Positions 1-8,723 of a DNA stretch of 64,000 nt are shown in pieces. The number at the start of each line of letters is the position of its first letter. Position 1 is the first letter of the stretch. Below the pieces are notes generated by a model. It searched no databases. It saw only the letters and a program-made list of their open reading frames with translations, and was not told the origin of the DNA. The stretch comes from Blautia_A aquisgranensis (lineage in GTDB: Bacteria; Bacillota; Clostridia; Lachnospirales; Lachnospiraceae). Made by a program: the position numbers and the translations under genes. The stretch covers positions 124,001 through 188,000 of the forward strand of contig NZ_JBBMEJ010000002.1 in NCBI RefSeq assembly GCF_040096615.1, given 5' to 3'.

Positions 1-1350
1 GCAGCAACAGGAACAACTGATGAGAACGGAAATGTAACACTTAATGTACCGGCAGAAGGAACTTATACAGCTGTTATCACAAAAACACCTTATGAGTACT
101 ATATTCCTGTAGATGCCCAGATAGTTGCAAAAGCACATGAGCACAGCTACACTACATGGAAAAAAGTAAGCGACGCAACGGTATTCGCTCCTGAGAAACA
201 GGAAAGCACCTGTGATTTCTGCGGAGAGAAAACAACAAAGGATGTCGGAAAGAAACTGGATCCAACTGTTAAGCTTTCAAAGACAACAGTTGCACTGACA
301 TTAAAACAGTCTGAAACAGTAAAAGTAAGCGGACTTGCAAAGGGTGATTCAGTTAAGGGCTGGACATCCTCTGACAAGAGTATTGCAACCGTAGATAAAA
401 ACGGAAAGATCACGGCAACAACAAAAGAAGGCAAAGCAACAATTACAGTAACACTGGCAAGTGGAAAGAAAGCGCAGATTGCAGTAACTGTAAAAGAGAC
501 CAAGCATGTTTACACCAAGTGGACCAAAGTAAGCTCAGCAACTGTATTTGCCCCTGAGAAACGGCAGAGTACCTGCAATCTGTGTGGCAGAAAAATAACC
601 AGAGAATTTGGTACAAAACTGACACCAACAGTCAAGCTTACCAAGACCACACTTACTCTGAAAACAAAACAGTCTGTAACAGTAAAAGCAAGCGGACTTG
701 CAAGAGGAGACTCAGTTAAGAAATGGACATCCTCCAACAAGAGCATTGCAACCGTAGACAAAAACGGAAAGATTACAGCAACAGCAAAAGAAGGTAAGGC
801 AACGATTACAGTGACACTGGCAAGTGGAAAGACGGCAAAAGTAGCAGTTACTGTAAAACTTATCAGAACAACCAAGCTTACAAATGTGCCGAAGACACTG
901 AGCATTACAGCCGGAAAGAAATATACATTAAAACCGGCTGTAACACCATCCAATTCTCAGGAGAAGGTAACTTATAAGAGCAGTAATACAAAAATTGCCA
1001 CAGTAAGCAGCCAGGGTGTTGTTACAGCTGTGAAAGCAGGAAGTGCAACAATTACAGTACAGTCCGGAAAACAGAAAGCAACTGTAAAAGTAACTGTAAA
1101 GAAAGCACCGGCATTAAAAGCAATCAGAAATGTTCCGGGCAGTAAAACAATCGCAAATGGTAAAACTTATACATTAAAACCACAGCTTTATCCTTCAGGA
1201 GCAATTGCAAAAATTACTTATACAACCAGCAATAAGAATGTTGCAACAGTAGACTCAAAGGGAAAGATTACCGCAAAGAAAAAAGGAACAGCAGTGATCA
1301 CCGTAAAAGCCGGAAAATTTACTGCCAAATGCAAAGTTACTGTAAAGTAA
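1..1350 (+). CDS. Secreted/surface protein with Big2 (Ig-like) repeats, C-terminal part
   Basis: The frame is open from base 1, so this is the 3' part of a longer gene whose start lies outside the window. It encodes about 449 residues. Two near-identical units each hold a short Cys-containing segment (STCDFCGEKTTK, STCNLCGRKITR) followed by a Big2-type Ig-like domain (LAKGDSVKGWTSSDKSIATV style). Two further Big2 units follow (SNTKIATVSSQGVVTAV and SNKNVATVDSKGKITAK). Big2 domains are known from extracellular adhesins and cell-wall proteins. No LPXTG motif or membrane anchor is seen at the C-terminus, so it may be released or held by other domains. Its terminal domains resemble those of the secreted protein at 3829-7149. 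Partners are unknown. Confidence 0.85.
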   Translation, partial: AATGTTDENGNVTLNVPAEGTYTAVITKTPYEYYIPVDAQIVAKAHEHSYTTWKKVSDATVFAPEKQESTCDFCGEKTTKDVGKKLDPTVKLSKTTVALTLKQSETVKVSGLAKGDSVKGWTSSDKSIATVDKNGKITATTKEGKATITVTLASGKKAQIAVTVKETKHVYTKWTKVSSATVFAPEKRQSTCNLCGRKITREFGTKLTPTVKLTKTTLTLKTKQSVTVKASGLARGDSVKKWTSSNKSIATVDKNGKITATAKEGKATITVTLASGKTAKVAVTVKLIRTTKLTNVPKTLSITAGKKYTLKPAVTPSNSQEKVTYKSSNTKIATVSSQGVVTAVKAGSATITVQSGKQKATVKVTVKKAPALKAIRNVPGSKTIANGKTYTLKPQLYPSGAIAKITYTTSNKNVATVDSKGKITAKKKGTAVITVKAGKFTAKCKVTVK

Positions 1351-1387
1351 ACAAATTATAAAATTAAAATCGCAGAAATGTGAAGTA

Positions 1388-1428
1388 AAAACCCCGGAGT
1401 ACAGCAGAGTGCTGTTCCGGGGTTTTTT
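1388..1428 (+). terminator. Rho-independent terminator after the Big2 gene
   Basis: A 9-bp stem (AACCCCGGA with TCCGGGGTT) encloses a second perfect 6-bp stem (ACAGCA with TGCTGT) and is followed by TTTTTT. It lies 38 bases after the stop codon. Confidence 0.9.
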
Positions 1429-1443
1429 AATGCTGATAAGATA

Positions 1444-1452
1444 TGGTATAAT
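1444..1452 (+). promoter_or_regulatory. Extended -10 promoter for the HD-domain gene
   Basis: TGGTATAAT is an extended -10 element (TGn plus a perfect TATAAT). No convincing -35 is visible because the upstream bases belong to the preceding terminator. Confidence 0.5.
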
Positions 1453-1491
1453 GGGAACCGTTAATATAAAACAAAGGGAGGATATGCGAAG

Positions 1492-2058
1492 ATGAAGCCG
1501 GAAAAACTAATAGAAGTTCTTTCCCTCGCAGAACGCTTAAAAGATGCCGTCCGCCACTGCTATACATCCGGCGGCAGGCGTGAGAGTGTTGCGGAGCATT
1601 CCTGGCGGATCACGCTGATGGCGTATCTGGTCAGTGATGAATTTCCGGAGGCGGATCTTCTGAAGCTTATGAAAATGTGCCTGATTCATGATCTGGGAGA
1701 AGCTTTTACCGGGGATATCCCGACGTTCGAAAAGACAAAGGCAGATTCTGAGAAAGAGGCGGATGTGCTGGGAGAATGGGTAGAATCTTTGCCGGAACCG
1801 TTTTGCAAAGAGATGGCGGAGCTTTATGAGGAAATGGAAGAGCAGCAGACTCTGGAGGCCAGGATCTATAAAGCTCTGGACAAGCTGGAAGCCCTGATCC
1901 AGCACAATGAATCCGATATTAAAACCTGGATTCCGCTGGAGTATGATCTGCAGATGACTTATGGAAATGAGCAGGTAAAATTCTCAGAATATCTGACAGA
2001 GCTGCGTGAACAGGTAAGAGAGGACAGTGTGAAGAAGATCAGGGATGCCCGGAGATGA
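1492..2058 (+). CDS. HD-domain phosphohydrolase (YfbR/HDDC2-like)
   Basis: 188 residues, the full length of a small single-domain HD hydrolase. The metal-binding HD signature is visible: His in VAEHSWR (about residue 35), the HD doublet in CLIHDLGEA (about 63-64) and a distal Asp in KALDKLEAL. Members of the YfbR/HDDC2 group are 5'-deoxynucleotidases acting on dNMPs, but the exact substrate here is inferred from family resemblance only. The start is ATG 1492, preceded by AAAGGGAGG at 9-nt spacing and by an extended -10 promoter near 1450. It appears monocistronic, since the next gene has its own upstream region. Likely cytosolic. Confidence 0.85.
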   Translation: MKPEKLIEVLSLAERLKDAVRHCYTSGGRRESVAEHSWRITLMAYLVSDEFPEADLLKLMKMCLIHDLGEAFTGDIPTFEKTKADSEKEADVLGEWVESLPEPFCKEMAELYEEMEEQQTLEARIYKALDKLEALIQHNESDIKTWIPLEYDLQMTYGNEQVKFSEYLTELREQVREDSVKKIRDARR

Positions 2059-2240
2059 AATTTCTGTTCATGACGCAGCAATTGATGCTATGAGCTTCTG
2101 CCTTTTGATACATTGATTTTTTGAATTGGTATAGAAATAGAGGTTGTCGAAATGATGACCTCTTTTTGTTATACTTTTTTTGAAAATAAATGGTGAAGTG
2201 AAACTTTTTATGTTTTTGCAGGATATATAAGAGTGTAAAG

Positions 2241-2292
2241 ATTAAAAGCTTTTAATTGAACACAAATGGCGAAATAAATGATTATTTTCGCC
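2241..2292 (+). promoter_or_regulatory. Two palindromes upstream of the sigma-factor operon
   Basis: A perfect 16-nt palindrome ATTAAAAGCTTTTAAT (2241-2256) is followed by a 7-bp inverted repeat GGCGAAA/TTTCGCC with an 11-nt loop region (2268-2292). Both end just before the sigma gene. They could be operator or leader structures; the factor is unknown. Confidence 0.4.
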
Positions 2293-2320
2293 GGATATCA
2301 GAAAAGAAAGCAGGTTGAAA

Positions 2321-2860
2321 ATGGCAGATGAAGAGGTACTTTTGCAGCGCCTTAGAAACAGAGAAGAGAATTCTATAGATGAAGCGATCGAGATTTATAC
2401 TCCTTATCTGAGTACTGTTTTGTACAATATGGCCGGGAGCGGACTTCCAAAAGAGGATGTTGAGGAAATCATATCAGATGTATTTGTTACACTCTGGAGA
2501 AATGCGGAATACATAGATCTGAAAAAAGGTACATTGCGGTCATATATTGCAGCAGTGGCGCGTAATTTTGGGCTGAAACGGCTGAACAGAAAAAAGGATC
2601 ACACATCCATTGAGGATGTTGAAATACCGGATGAAAGGAATCTGGCAGAAGAGACATCAAAAACAGATCTGGTGTGGAATGCCGTTATGAGCTTAGGCGA
2701 GCCGGATAATGAAATTTTTGTAAGACGGTATAAATTTGATGAAAAGATCAGAGACATCTCAAATGCAATGGGACTTAATATTTCTACAGTCAAGACCAGG
2801 CTTTCGAGAGGTAAAAGAAAACTCAGAAAAATTTTATCAGAAGCGGAGGAAAGATTATGA
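2321..2860 (+). CDS. ECF-type RNA polymerase sigma factor
   Basis: 179 residues with the two-domain ECF layout. Region 2 includes EDVEEIISDVFVTLWRN and region 4 is a helix-turn-helix near the C-terminus (IRDISNAMGLNISTVKTRLSRGK). It directs RNA polymerase to a small regulon, usually for envelope stress. ATG 2321 is chosen over a TTG two codons upstream because AGCAGG lies 7-8 nt before it. The stop codon overlaps the start of the next gene (ATGA), so the two are translationally coupled, as is usual for a sigma factor and its membrane anti-sigma factor. Which signal it responds to is unknown. Confidence 0.88.
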   Translation: MADEEVLLQRLRNREENSIDEAIEIYTPYLSTVLYNMAGSGLPKEDVEEIISDVFVTLWRNAEYIDLKKGTLRSYIAAVARNFGLKRLNRKKDHTSIEDVEIPDERNLAEETSKTDLVWNAVMSLGEPDNEIFVRRYKFDEKIRDISNAMGLNISTVKTRLSRGKRKLRKILSEAEERL

Positions 2861-3639
2861 GGAAACAGGATTTGCTCAGAGACTTAAAGATAAATGAACA
2901 GACAGATATTTCCGGCAGTGCGCTTGACATTGACACAGAAAATATCAGGCGAAGCGTGCATGCAAAGCTTGACTTCGCAGATAGTGAAAGGAAGCAGATG
3001 ACTATGAGATCTAAAAAGAAACTGATACCTTTATTAATAGCTGCGACGCTGACGATCGGAGTAACTGCTTTTGCGGCAACAGGAACGATTTCAAGCTGGA
3101 TAGGTTCATCTTTATCCAGACCGGATTACAGAACACTTCCAACGGAAGCGCAGGTCAGAAAAGATATCGGTTATGAGCCTGTACTGATAGACACATTTCA
3201 AAATGGATATCGCTTCAAAGATGGAAATATCGTGAAAAACAGACTGCAGGATGATAACAATAATGTGGTGGAAAAATTCAGATCCGTTTCTTTTACTTAT
3301 CAGAAAGATAATGACGAGGTTATTTTTTCACAGGAAAAATTTAATTCGGAAGTTGCTCCGTTCGGTGAAAATATTGCAGATGTAAATGGTACAAAAATAT
3401 ACTATACACATTATATAAACAAAACTGTACCTGCAGATTATGAACTGACAGAAGAGGATAAGGCGGCAGAAGCCAGCGGAAAACTTGTGTTCAGCTGTGG
3501 TTCTTCCAAAGTGGAAGTGCTGAAGGTTCAGAGTGTCACCTGGAAAAAAGATGGCATACAGTATCAGCTTCTGCAGTTAGATGGTAAGTTGTCTGCTGAT
3601 GAGCTGGTTGACATGGCAGGGGAAGTTATTGAAAAATAG
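2857..3639 (+). CDS. Putative membrane anti-sigma factor with extracytoplasmic domain
   Basis: 260 residues. A cytoplasmic N-terminus of about 50 residues precedes one transmembrane segment (LIPLLIAATLTIGVTAFAA, about 53-71) and a long extracytoplasmic domain rich in Asp/Asn and Tyr, resembling DUF4367-type anti-sigma partners. It overlaps the sigma gene by 4 bp (ATGA), which is the main evidence for an anti-sigma role. No zinc (ZAS) HxxxCxxC motif is visible, so it would belong to the non-ZAS type. Function is inferred from context; the ligand is unknown. Confidence 0.7.
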   Translation: MRKQDLLRDLKINEQTDISGSALDIDTENIRRSVHAKLDFADSERKQMTMRSKKKLIPLLIAATLTIGVTAFAATGTISSWIGSSLSRPDYRTLPTEAQVRKDIGYEPVLIDTFQNGYRFKDGNIVKNRLQDDNNNVVEKFRSVSFTYQKDNDEVIFSQEKFNSEVAPFGENIADVNGTKIYYTHYINKTVPADYELTEEDKAAEASGKLVFSCGSSKVEVLKVQSVTWKKDGIQYQLLQLDGKLSADELVDMAGEVIEK

Positions 3640-3721
3640 ATGGAAGAAAATAACCTTTACACGGATCATTTTATAAGTTACAATAATTCTACATGAATTT
3701 TCAGAAAAATTAAATAATGAT

Positions 3722-3801
3722 TAATTATAGACATAACGCCTCAAAACATTTACACATCTACTTCGATGCAGCAATTGACTGAGGCGTTTTGTTTATAATT
3801 A
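3722..3801 (+). promoter_or_regulatory. Long two-part inverted repeat in the 3640-3828 intergenic region
   Basis: TAATTATA (3722-3729) is complementary to TATAATTA (3794-3801), and inside it ACGCCTCA (3736-3743) pairs with TGAGGCGT (3780-3787). The inner right arm runs into TTTTGTTT, so it could terminate the sigma operon. TTGACT (3775-3780) and TATAAT (3794-3799) are also present, but at only 13 bp spacing. Confidence 0.4.
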
Positions 3802-3828
3802 TAGCATTTTAAGAAATGGGGGAATCTT

Positions 3829-6800
3829 ATGAAACAAAAGAAAATAGCGGTGCTTCTGGCAATGGCACTTACGTTTTCGCAGAGTACAGGCGTAGTAATG
3901 CCGGTGACAGCAGAAGAACTCACAGAGGATGCCGGACTGGTAGAGAGTCAGAGTGAGAACAATGAAGAGACAGAGATGGCAGAGACAACAGAAGCAGATA
4001 TGACAGAAGGTGAGGAAAACAGCGGAAATGAAACGGCAGAACTTCCGGATGAAGCAGAAGATATTCAGGAAGAAGACCTGACCGGAAAAGAAGCCGGGGA
4101 AGTGGTGGAAGCAGAAGAACCGGAAGAAGATGACACTGTTTCAGAGATTTTTTCGGACGAAGAAGGTGAGAGTTTCAGTGATGGTTCGGGAGCTTCGGAA
4201 GCGGCAGGTACAATTGCAGAAGAGTATCAGTTTCACTATGATTATGTGGACAGAGCACAAAGTGATCCGATGCTGCCAAACAGTCAGATAACGATCAACA
4301 CCTGGATGATGCACAAAACAGCGAATGGTTCATGGCAGGATGATCCCTCGGCTGAATATAAGATGGAGATTTTGCCACCGTACGATTCCGACTTGAATTA
4401 TGTTGGGAAAGCGGATATATCATTGGATGGTAATAACATTGTCATAAAATCTCATAATATAACGGGTCCTATTTCATTTAAAGTAAAGGTTACGAAGGAC
4501 GGAACAGATCTTGGCATGTATGATTTATCAGCCAATATCAGTGAATACATGATCCTGCCGGAGAATCTCAGAGATGCTGGCGGGGATGAGCTTAACCCGG
4601 AGGTCGGAGAACAGATTGACATTGAAAAAGATCTGAAGCCACAGCTTGTCCGTTATAAAGATGGAAAGGGCGACCCGATTCCGGTAACCGGAAATAATTA
4701 TAAGATTGTAATAGAATCATGGACAATTAGTAACATGGATGAAATTGTATGGGATTATGATACCAGTGCATGGAAATGGATTGATGTTCCGGGCCAGGAG
4801 CTTCCCATCCTTGAAAGAACAGCAGAGAATGACTCATGGTTTACACTGGCAGCAAAAGAAAAAAATGCAGACGGAAACTGGATCACGATCGCCAGCCGTC
4901 GGTATAGAGTTGGAAGCTTACAGACCGATGATAAAGCGCATAACGATAACAGTGAGGAAAAAAGTACTTATAATCTGCAGTGTGGATTTGAGGGCACGAC
5001 CGGAAATGGAGCAATGCTGCCGAACAGTCAGATGACGGTTATAACAAGGCTGGTTAATAAAATGAATTATGAGGAGATAGGTGATTACAGACTGGAAATT
5101 CTAAGCCAGTCAAAGAAGGGAGATGTTTCTGTTTCCCAGGATGGAAAAAACCTTCTGATCAAATCCGGCAAAAGGACCGGCATGGGATGCTGCTATGTAT
5201 CGGTACAACTTCCGGATGGAAATGGCGGATATCAGGAAGCCTTCCGGAGGGATATCGGGTTTGAAGTCAGTGAATATGTGATCCTGCCAGAAGATATCAC
5301 GGATGCAAGTGGAAATGTGATCAATCCTGAAATAGGGCAGCAGATCGATATTGTAAAAGATATGAAACCACAGCTTGTCCGTTATAAAAACGGAAAAGGC
5401 GATCCAATTCCGGTAACTGGAAATAATTATAAGATCGTGATATCTTCAAACACAGATCAGAGTACGGGCGAAACACGATGGGATTATGACAATGTAAACT
5501 GGAAATGGATCAGTGTTCCGGGCCAGGAGCTTCCAATCCTGGAAAGAGCATCTGCTTATGGTACATGGTTTAGTTTGACCGCCATGGAAAAGGACGCGGA
5601 TGGAAAATGGAGCCAGATCGCCAGACGTCAGTATAATCTGGATATTTTGCCGGAATATAAAGACGATAATATTTACGAAAAGGATCATAACGATAACAGT
5701 GAAGAACAGAGCTCTTATGCTTTGGGGACCTCTTTGGAAAACGGTACTGGAGATAGTTCGATGTTGCCAAACAGCCAGATGACGATCAAAACGGATTTGG
5801 TAGATAAAACAAAGAATTATCAGAGTGTAAAAAATTATAAGCTGAAGATTATAGAAACGTCGAAGCTGGGCGAAATATCTGTTTCCCAGGATGGGAAAAA
5901 TCTTCTGATCAAATCCGGTGACTTCAGTGGTGGTGGCTGTTGTTATGTGTCAGTACAGATTCCGAACGGAAAAGGAGGCTATAAAGAAGCATTCCGAAAG
6001 GATATCTGGTTTACAGTCAGTGAATATGTGCTCCTGCCAAAGACTCTGAAAGATAAATCAGGAAAAACGATCAATCCGGCTGTTGGCAAAAGTGTCGATC
6101 TTTCAAATTTGGGAATAAAGATCGTGCAGTACAAGAAAGGAAAGGGTAACCCGATTAATGTAACAAGCTCCAATATGAAAGTGACAATAAACTCATGGAA
6201 AGATGAAAGTACCGGAAAGACAGAGTATGATTATGACAGTAATACATGGACTCTGAAAAAGGTAGCAGGTAAAGATCTTCCAATCCTCACCAGAAAAAAA
6301 GTTGATTCGACATGGGTTGCATTGACACTTATGAAGAAAACCGGAGATGGAAACTGGAATCAGGTTATTCGTAAAACATATAATATCGATATTGCAGAGC
6401 ATACTCACGCTTGGACGACAGAAACCATTATAAAAAAAGCTACATGTACAGTAAAAGGAAGTCAGATCAAGAGATGTACGATCTGTGGTGAAGAAAAAAA
6501 GGTAAGTATTTCGGCTAAAGGACATACAAAAATAAAAGATGCTGCAGTTGCGGCAACCGTATTTAAGACAGGAAAGACAGAAGGAAGCCATTGTAAGGTA
6601 TGTGGAACTGTGATTCAAAAGCAGAAGAGCACAGCAAAGCTGAAACCGGCCATTAGTCTGACTGCATCTTCTCTGAAACTGAAAAAAGGTCAGTCCACGT
6701 CTGCTTTTAAAGCAACAGGTTTTGCAAAAGGGGATTATGTGACAAAGGTTACCTCAAAGAATTCTGCGATCGTGAAAGTATCATCCGTAAAAAGTAATGG

Positions 6801-7149
6801 AACATTCAAGCTGACAGCAGGAAAAAAGACAGGCACAACTACAGTCACAGTTACCTTGAAGAGTAAGACAACAAAATCTTTCAAGGTTACTGTAAAGAAC
6901 ACCTTGGTAAAAACTACCAAGCTTTCCGGAGTTCCAAAAAACAAGACAATTTCCAAAGGAAAAACCTTTACTATCAAAGCAGTAGCAGCACCAAAGAATA
7001 CAGATGAGAACATTATTTATAGATCATCTAGCACAAAGGTTGCAACTGTAACCTCAAAAGGCGTAGTCAAAGGTGTGAACAAAGGGACTGCAACGATCAC
7101 AGTACAAAGCGGTTCGAAAAAGATGAGCTGTAAAGTAACAGTGAAATAA
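3829..7149 (+). CDS. Large secreted repeat protein with Big2-type C-terminus
   Basis: 1106 residues. A signal peptide (Lys-rich start, VLLAMALTFSQSTG core, cleavage expected near VTAEE) is followed by a very acidic low-complexity linker (about 30-130). Three homologous units of about 220 residues follow, each opening with MLPNSQ-T-I and holding GKGDPIPVTGNNYKIVI-like and QELPILER-like blocks. Next come a segment with paired CxxC motifs (CTICGEEKK, CKVCGTV) and two Big2-like domains ending at the C-terminus. No sortase signal is seen. The repeats share high nucleotide similarity, suggesting recent internal duplication. Probably cell-surface or released; ligand unknown. Its end domains resemble those of the gene at 1-1350. 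Confidence 0.85.
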   Translation: MKQKKIAVLLAMALTFSQSTGVVMPVTAEELTEDAGLVESQSENNEETEMAETTEADMTEGEENSGNETAELPDEAEDIQEEDLTGKEAGEVVEAEEPEEDDTVSEIFSDEEGESFSDGSGASEAAGTIAEEYQFHYDYVDRAQSDPMLPNSQITINTWMMHKTANGSWQDDPSAEYKMEILPPYDSDLNYVGKADISLDGNNIVIKSHNITGPISFKVKVTKDGTDLGMYDLSANISEYMILPENLRDAGGDELNPEVGEQIDIEKDLKPQLVRYKDGKGDPIPVTGNNYKIVIESWTISNMDEIVWDYDTSAWKWIDVPGQELPILERTAENDSWFTLAAKEKNADGNWITIASRRYRVGSLQTDDKAHNDNSEEKSTYNLQCGFEGTTGNGAMLPNSQMTVITRLVNKMNYEEIGDYRLEILSQSKKGDVSVSQDGKNLLIKSGKRTGMGCCYVSVQLPDGNGGYQEAFRRDIGFEVSEYVILPEDITDASGNVINPEIGQQIDIVKDMKPQLVRYKNGKGDPIPVTGNNYKIVISSNTDQSTGETRWDYDNVNWKWISVPGQELPILERASAYGTWFSLTAMEKDADGKWSQIARRQYNLDILPEYKDDNIYEKDHNDNSEEQSSYALGTSLENGTGDSSMLPNSQMTIKTDLVDKTKNYQSVKNYKLKIIETSKLGEISVSQDGKNLLIKSGDFSGGGCCYVSVQIPNGKGGYKEAFRKDIWFTVSEYVLLPKTLKDKSGKTINPAVGKSVDLSNLGIKIVQYKKGKGNPINVTSSNMKVTINSWKDESTGKTEYDYDSNTWTLKKVAGKDLPILTRKKVDSTWVALTLMKKTGDGNWNQVIRKTYNIDIAEHTHAWTTETIIKKATCTVKGSQIKRCTICGEEKKVSISAKGHTKIKDAAVAATVFKTGKTEGSHCKVCGTVIQKQKSTAKLKPAISLTASSLKLKKGQSTSAFKATGFAKGDYVTKVTSKNSAIVKVSSVKSNGTFKLTAGKKTGTTTVTVTLKSKTTKSFKVTVKNTLVKTTKLSGVPKNKTISKGKTFTIKAVAAPKNTDENIIYRSSSTKVATVTSKGVVKGVNKGTATITVQSGSKKMSCKVTVK

Positions 7150-7168
7150 GTTTTACAAACAAAAAAAT

Positions 7169-7205
7169 GACCTCCGCAAGTTTGACATGCGGAGGTCGCT
7201 TTTTG
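7169..7205. terminator. Bidirectional terminator
   Basis: A perfect 10-bp stem, GACCTCCGCA/TGCGGAGGTC, has TTTTT on its right side and AAAAAAA on its left. It can therefore terminate both the surface-protein gene (+) and the ancestral rubrerythrin gene (-) whose displaced 3' end lies just to the right. Confidence 0.85.
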
Positions 7206-7212
7206 TTTAAAA

Positions 7213-7305
7213 TTATTTACCGAAGTATCTCTTAAGAAGACCTGCGAATGCTTTTCCGTGGCGGGCCTCATCTCTTGCCATTTCATGAACAGTGTGAATC
7301 ACTTC
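7213..7305 (-). pseudogene. Displaced 3' end of rubrerythrin (attL side)
   Basis: Read on the minus strand it encodes VIHTVHEMARDEARHGKAF followed by AGLLKRYFGK and a stop, matching the C-terminus of the intact rubrerythrin at 17355-17900 almost residue for residue but with different codons upstream of the 48-bp repeat. It lacks the rest of the gene. It marks one junction of the integrated element. Confidence 0.85.
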
Positions 7306-7320
7306 GCCTTCGGCTCGTGA

Positions 7321-7366
7321 TCCTGAAAACCGTTACAGGTGTTGAAAATTCAGGTTTTTTAGGATT
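7321..7366 (+). promoter_or_regulatory. Hairpin upstream of the integrase
   Basis: CCTGAA and TTCAGG flank a 21-nt spacer and are followed by TTTTTT, a terminator-like hairpin between the left att site and the integrase gene. It may block readthrough into int. TTTGCACACTG (about 7414) and TAGCACACTG (about 7373) resemble the repeats found near the right end. Confidence 0.4.
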
Positions 7367-7449
7367 TTTATATTAGCACACTGTGTAATTCTTTCACGAT
7401 GCTTCTTTAATAGTTTGCACACTGATCTACACTATTGGGGGTCAGAAAA

Positions 7450-8661
7450 ATGGCAAAACAGAATGATGTAGGTGTATTTCAGCTCGATAATGGAAAATGG
7501 GCATTTCGTTATACGTTTACGAAAAATGGAAAACGTAGTTCTAGGAGAAGTTGTAAAGATGAATTTGGAAATCCGTTAAATACCAAGAGAGCAGCGATTA
7601 AAGCAAGGAAGAGTGCAGTAGAAGCGGAAACCTTAAATCAACCATTAAAACCAATAATACATAAAACAGTTGCGGAAGTATTCAAAGAATATAGAGAAAA
7701 GGGCTGTTCTGGTAAGGCATACCAGACAATCAAAAAACAGGATTCTTTGTGGAAAAATCATATCAGAGATAAGTTTGGTAAAAAATATGTTGATAGTATC
7801 ACAGTAGCAGAAGTTAATGATTATTTAACTCAATTGTATTATGTGGACGGCTACGCATACAAATATACGGAAAGTTTTTTGAAGATGTTTTATCTGATTT
7901 TTGGACAAGCATATTCTCGTAACTATTTGAGCATTGATACATATAGTAAACTTTGCATTAATAAAGATACGAAAATTAAAATGCCAAATTTGAAAACAGA
8001 TGAAGATACCGAAATTGTGACATTCAACAGAGAAGAAATCGCTCTTTTAGATGAATATTTCAAGGGAACAAACGCGGAAACAGCATATTTACTTGGAAAG
8101 TATTGTGGGCTTCGAATCAGTGAGTGTTATGGGTTGAAATGGGATAATGTGAATTTTAGGGATAATTCTATTAGCATTGACAGACAGATGCAGTATCAGA
8201 ACGGGTTAATTAAGTTAGTGTCATTAAAAACAAGAAATGCCAAAAGAACAGTGTACATGAATAAAGAGTTAAAAAATCATCTGAAAAAGAAGTGGCAGCA
8301 GGCAAAATCGGATGCAATTACCTTTGCCGCAGTAAGAGAACAGAAACAACGTTTTATAGATGACCTTGACGACAGTAAAATTTCTTCTACGGAACTCGTG
8401 AATTGCCTGCCTAATGGAACAATTCAGACAGTAAACTCTTTTAAATACCCGTCAAGGGAGATAAAAAGCAAATTAGGCATTCAGTTTAAATATCATTATC
8501 TGAGACATACTTTTGGAACAAGGATGGCTGAAATGAACACGCCGCAGCATTTACTTTGTTCTATCATGGGACATGGAAATATTCATGTAACGCAGCAATA
8601 TTATATAGCAGTATCTAAAAGAGGAATTGAAATTTTACAAAATAATCTAAATCAACTTTAA
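7450..8661 (+). CDS. int: Tyrosine recombinase, integrase of the rbr-inserted element
   Basis: 403 residues with the three-part layout of phage/ICE integrases: an N-terminal arm-binding region (YTFTKNGKRSSRRSCKDEFG), a SAM-like core-binding domain (about 60-160) and the catalytic domain. Catalytic residues are visible: Arg in GLRISECYG, the HxxR pair in HYLRHTFGT, His in MGHGNIHVT and Tyr in QQYYIAV. It would catalyse integration and excision at the repeated 3' end of rbr. ATG 7450 is chosen because GGGGG lies about 8 nt upstream; a TTG at 7435 is in frame. The gene sits next to the left end, as is usual for this enzyme class. Confidence 0.93.
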   Translation: MAKQNDVGVFQLDNGKWAFRYTFTKNGKRSSRRSCKDEFGNPLNTKRAAIKARKSAVEAETLNQPLKPIIHKTVAEVFKEYREKGCSGKAYQTIKKQDSLWKNHIRDKFGKKYVDSITVAEVNDYLTQLYYVDGYAYKYTESFLKMFYLIFGQAYSRNYLSIDTYSKLCINKDTKIKMPNLKTDEDTEIVTFNREEIALLDEYFKGTNAETAYLLGKYCGLRISECYGLKWDNVNFRDNSISIDRQMQYQNGLIKLVSLKTRNAKRTVYMNKELKNHLKKKWQQAKSDAITFAAVREQKQRFIDDLDDSKISSTELVNCLPNGTIQTVNSFKYPSREIKSKLGIQFKYHYLRHTFGTRMAEMNTPQHLLCSIMGHGNIHVTQQYYIAVSKRGIEILQNNLNQL

Positions 8662-8678
8662 GTATCAACTTTTAAGAA

Positions 8679-8715
8679 GAAAACCGTCAGAAGCATTAAC
8701 TTTTTGACGGTTTTC
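8679..8715. terminator. Bidirectional terminator between int and the WYL gene
   Basis: An 11-bp stem GAAAACCGTCA/TGACGGTTTTC separated by 15 bases lies between two convergent genes. The T-rich outer arms serve both strands. Confidence 0.8.
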
Positions 8716-8723
8716 TATATCCT

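Noticed and set aside
147..953. Long open frames on the minus strand opposite the Big2 gene
   Set aside because: They are hydrophobic mirror frames of the Thr/Lys-rich repeats and lack ribosome binding sites.
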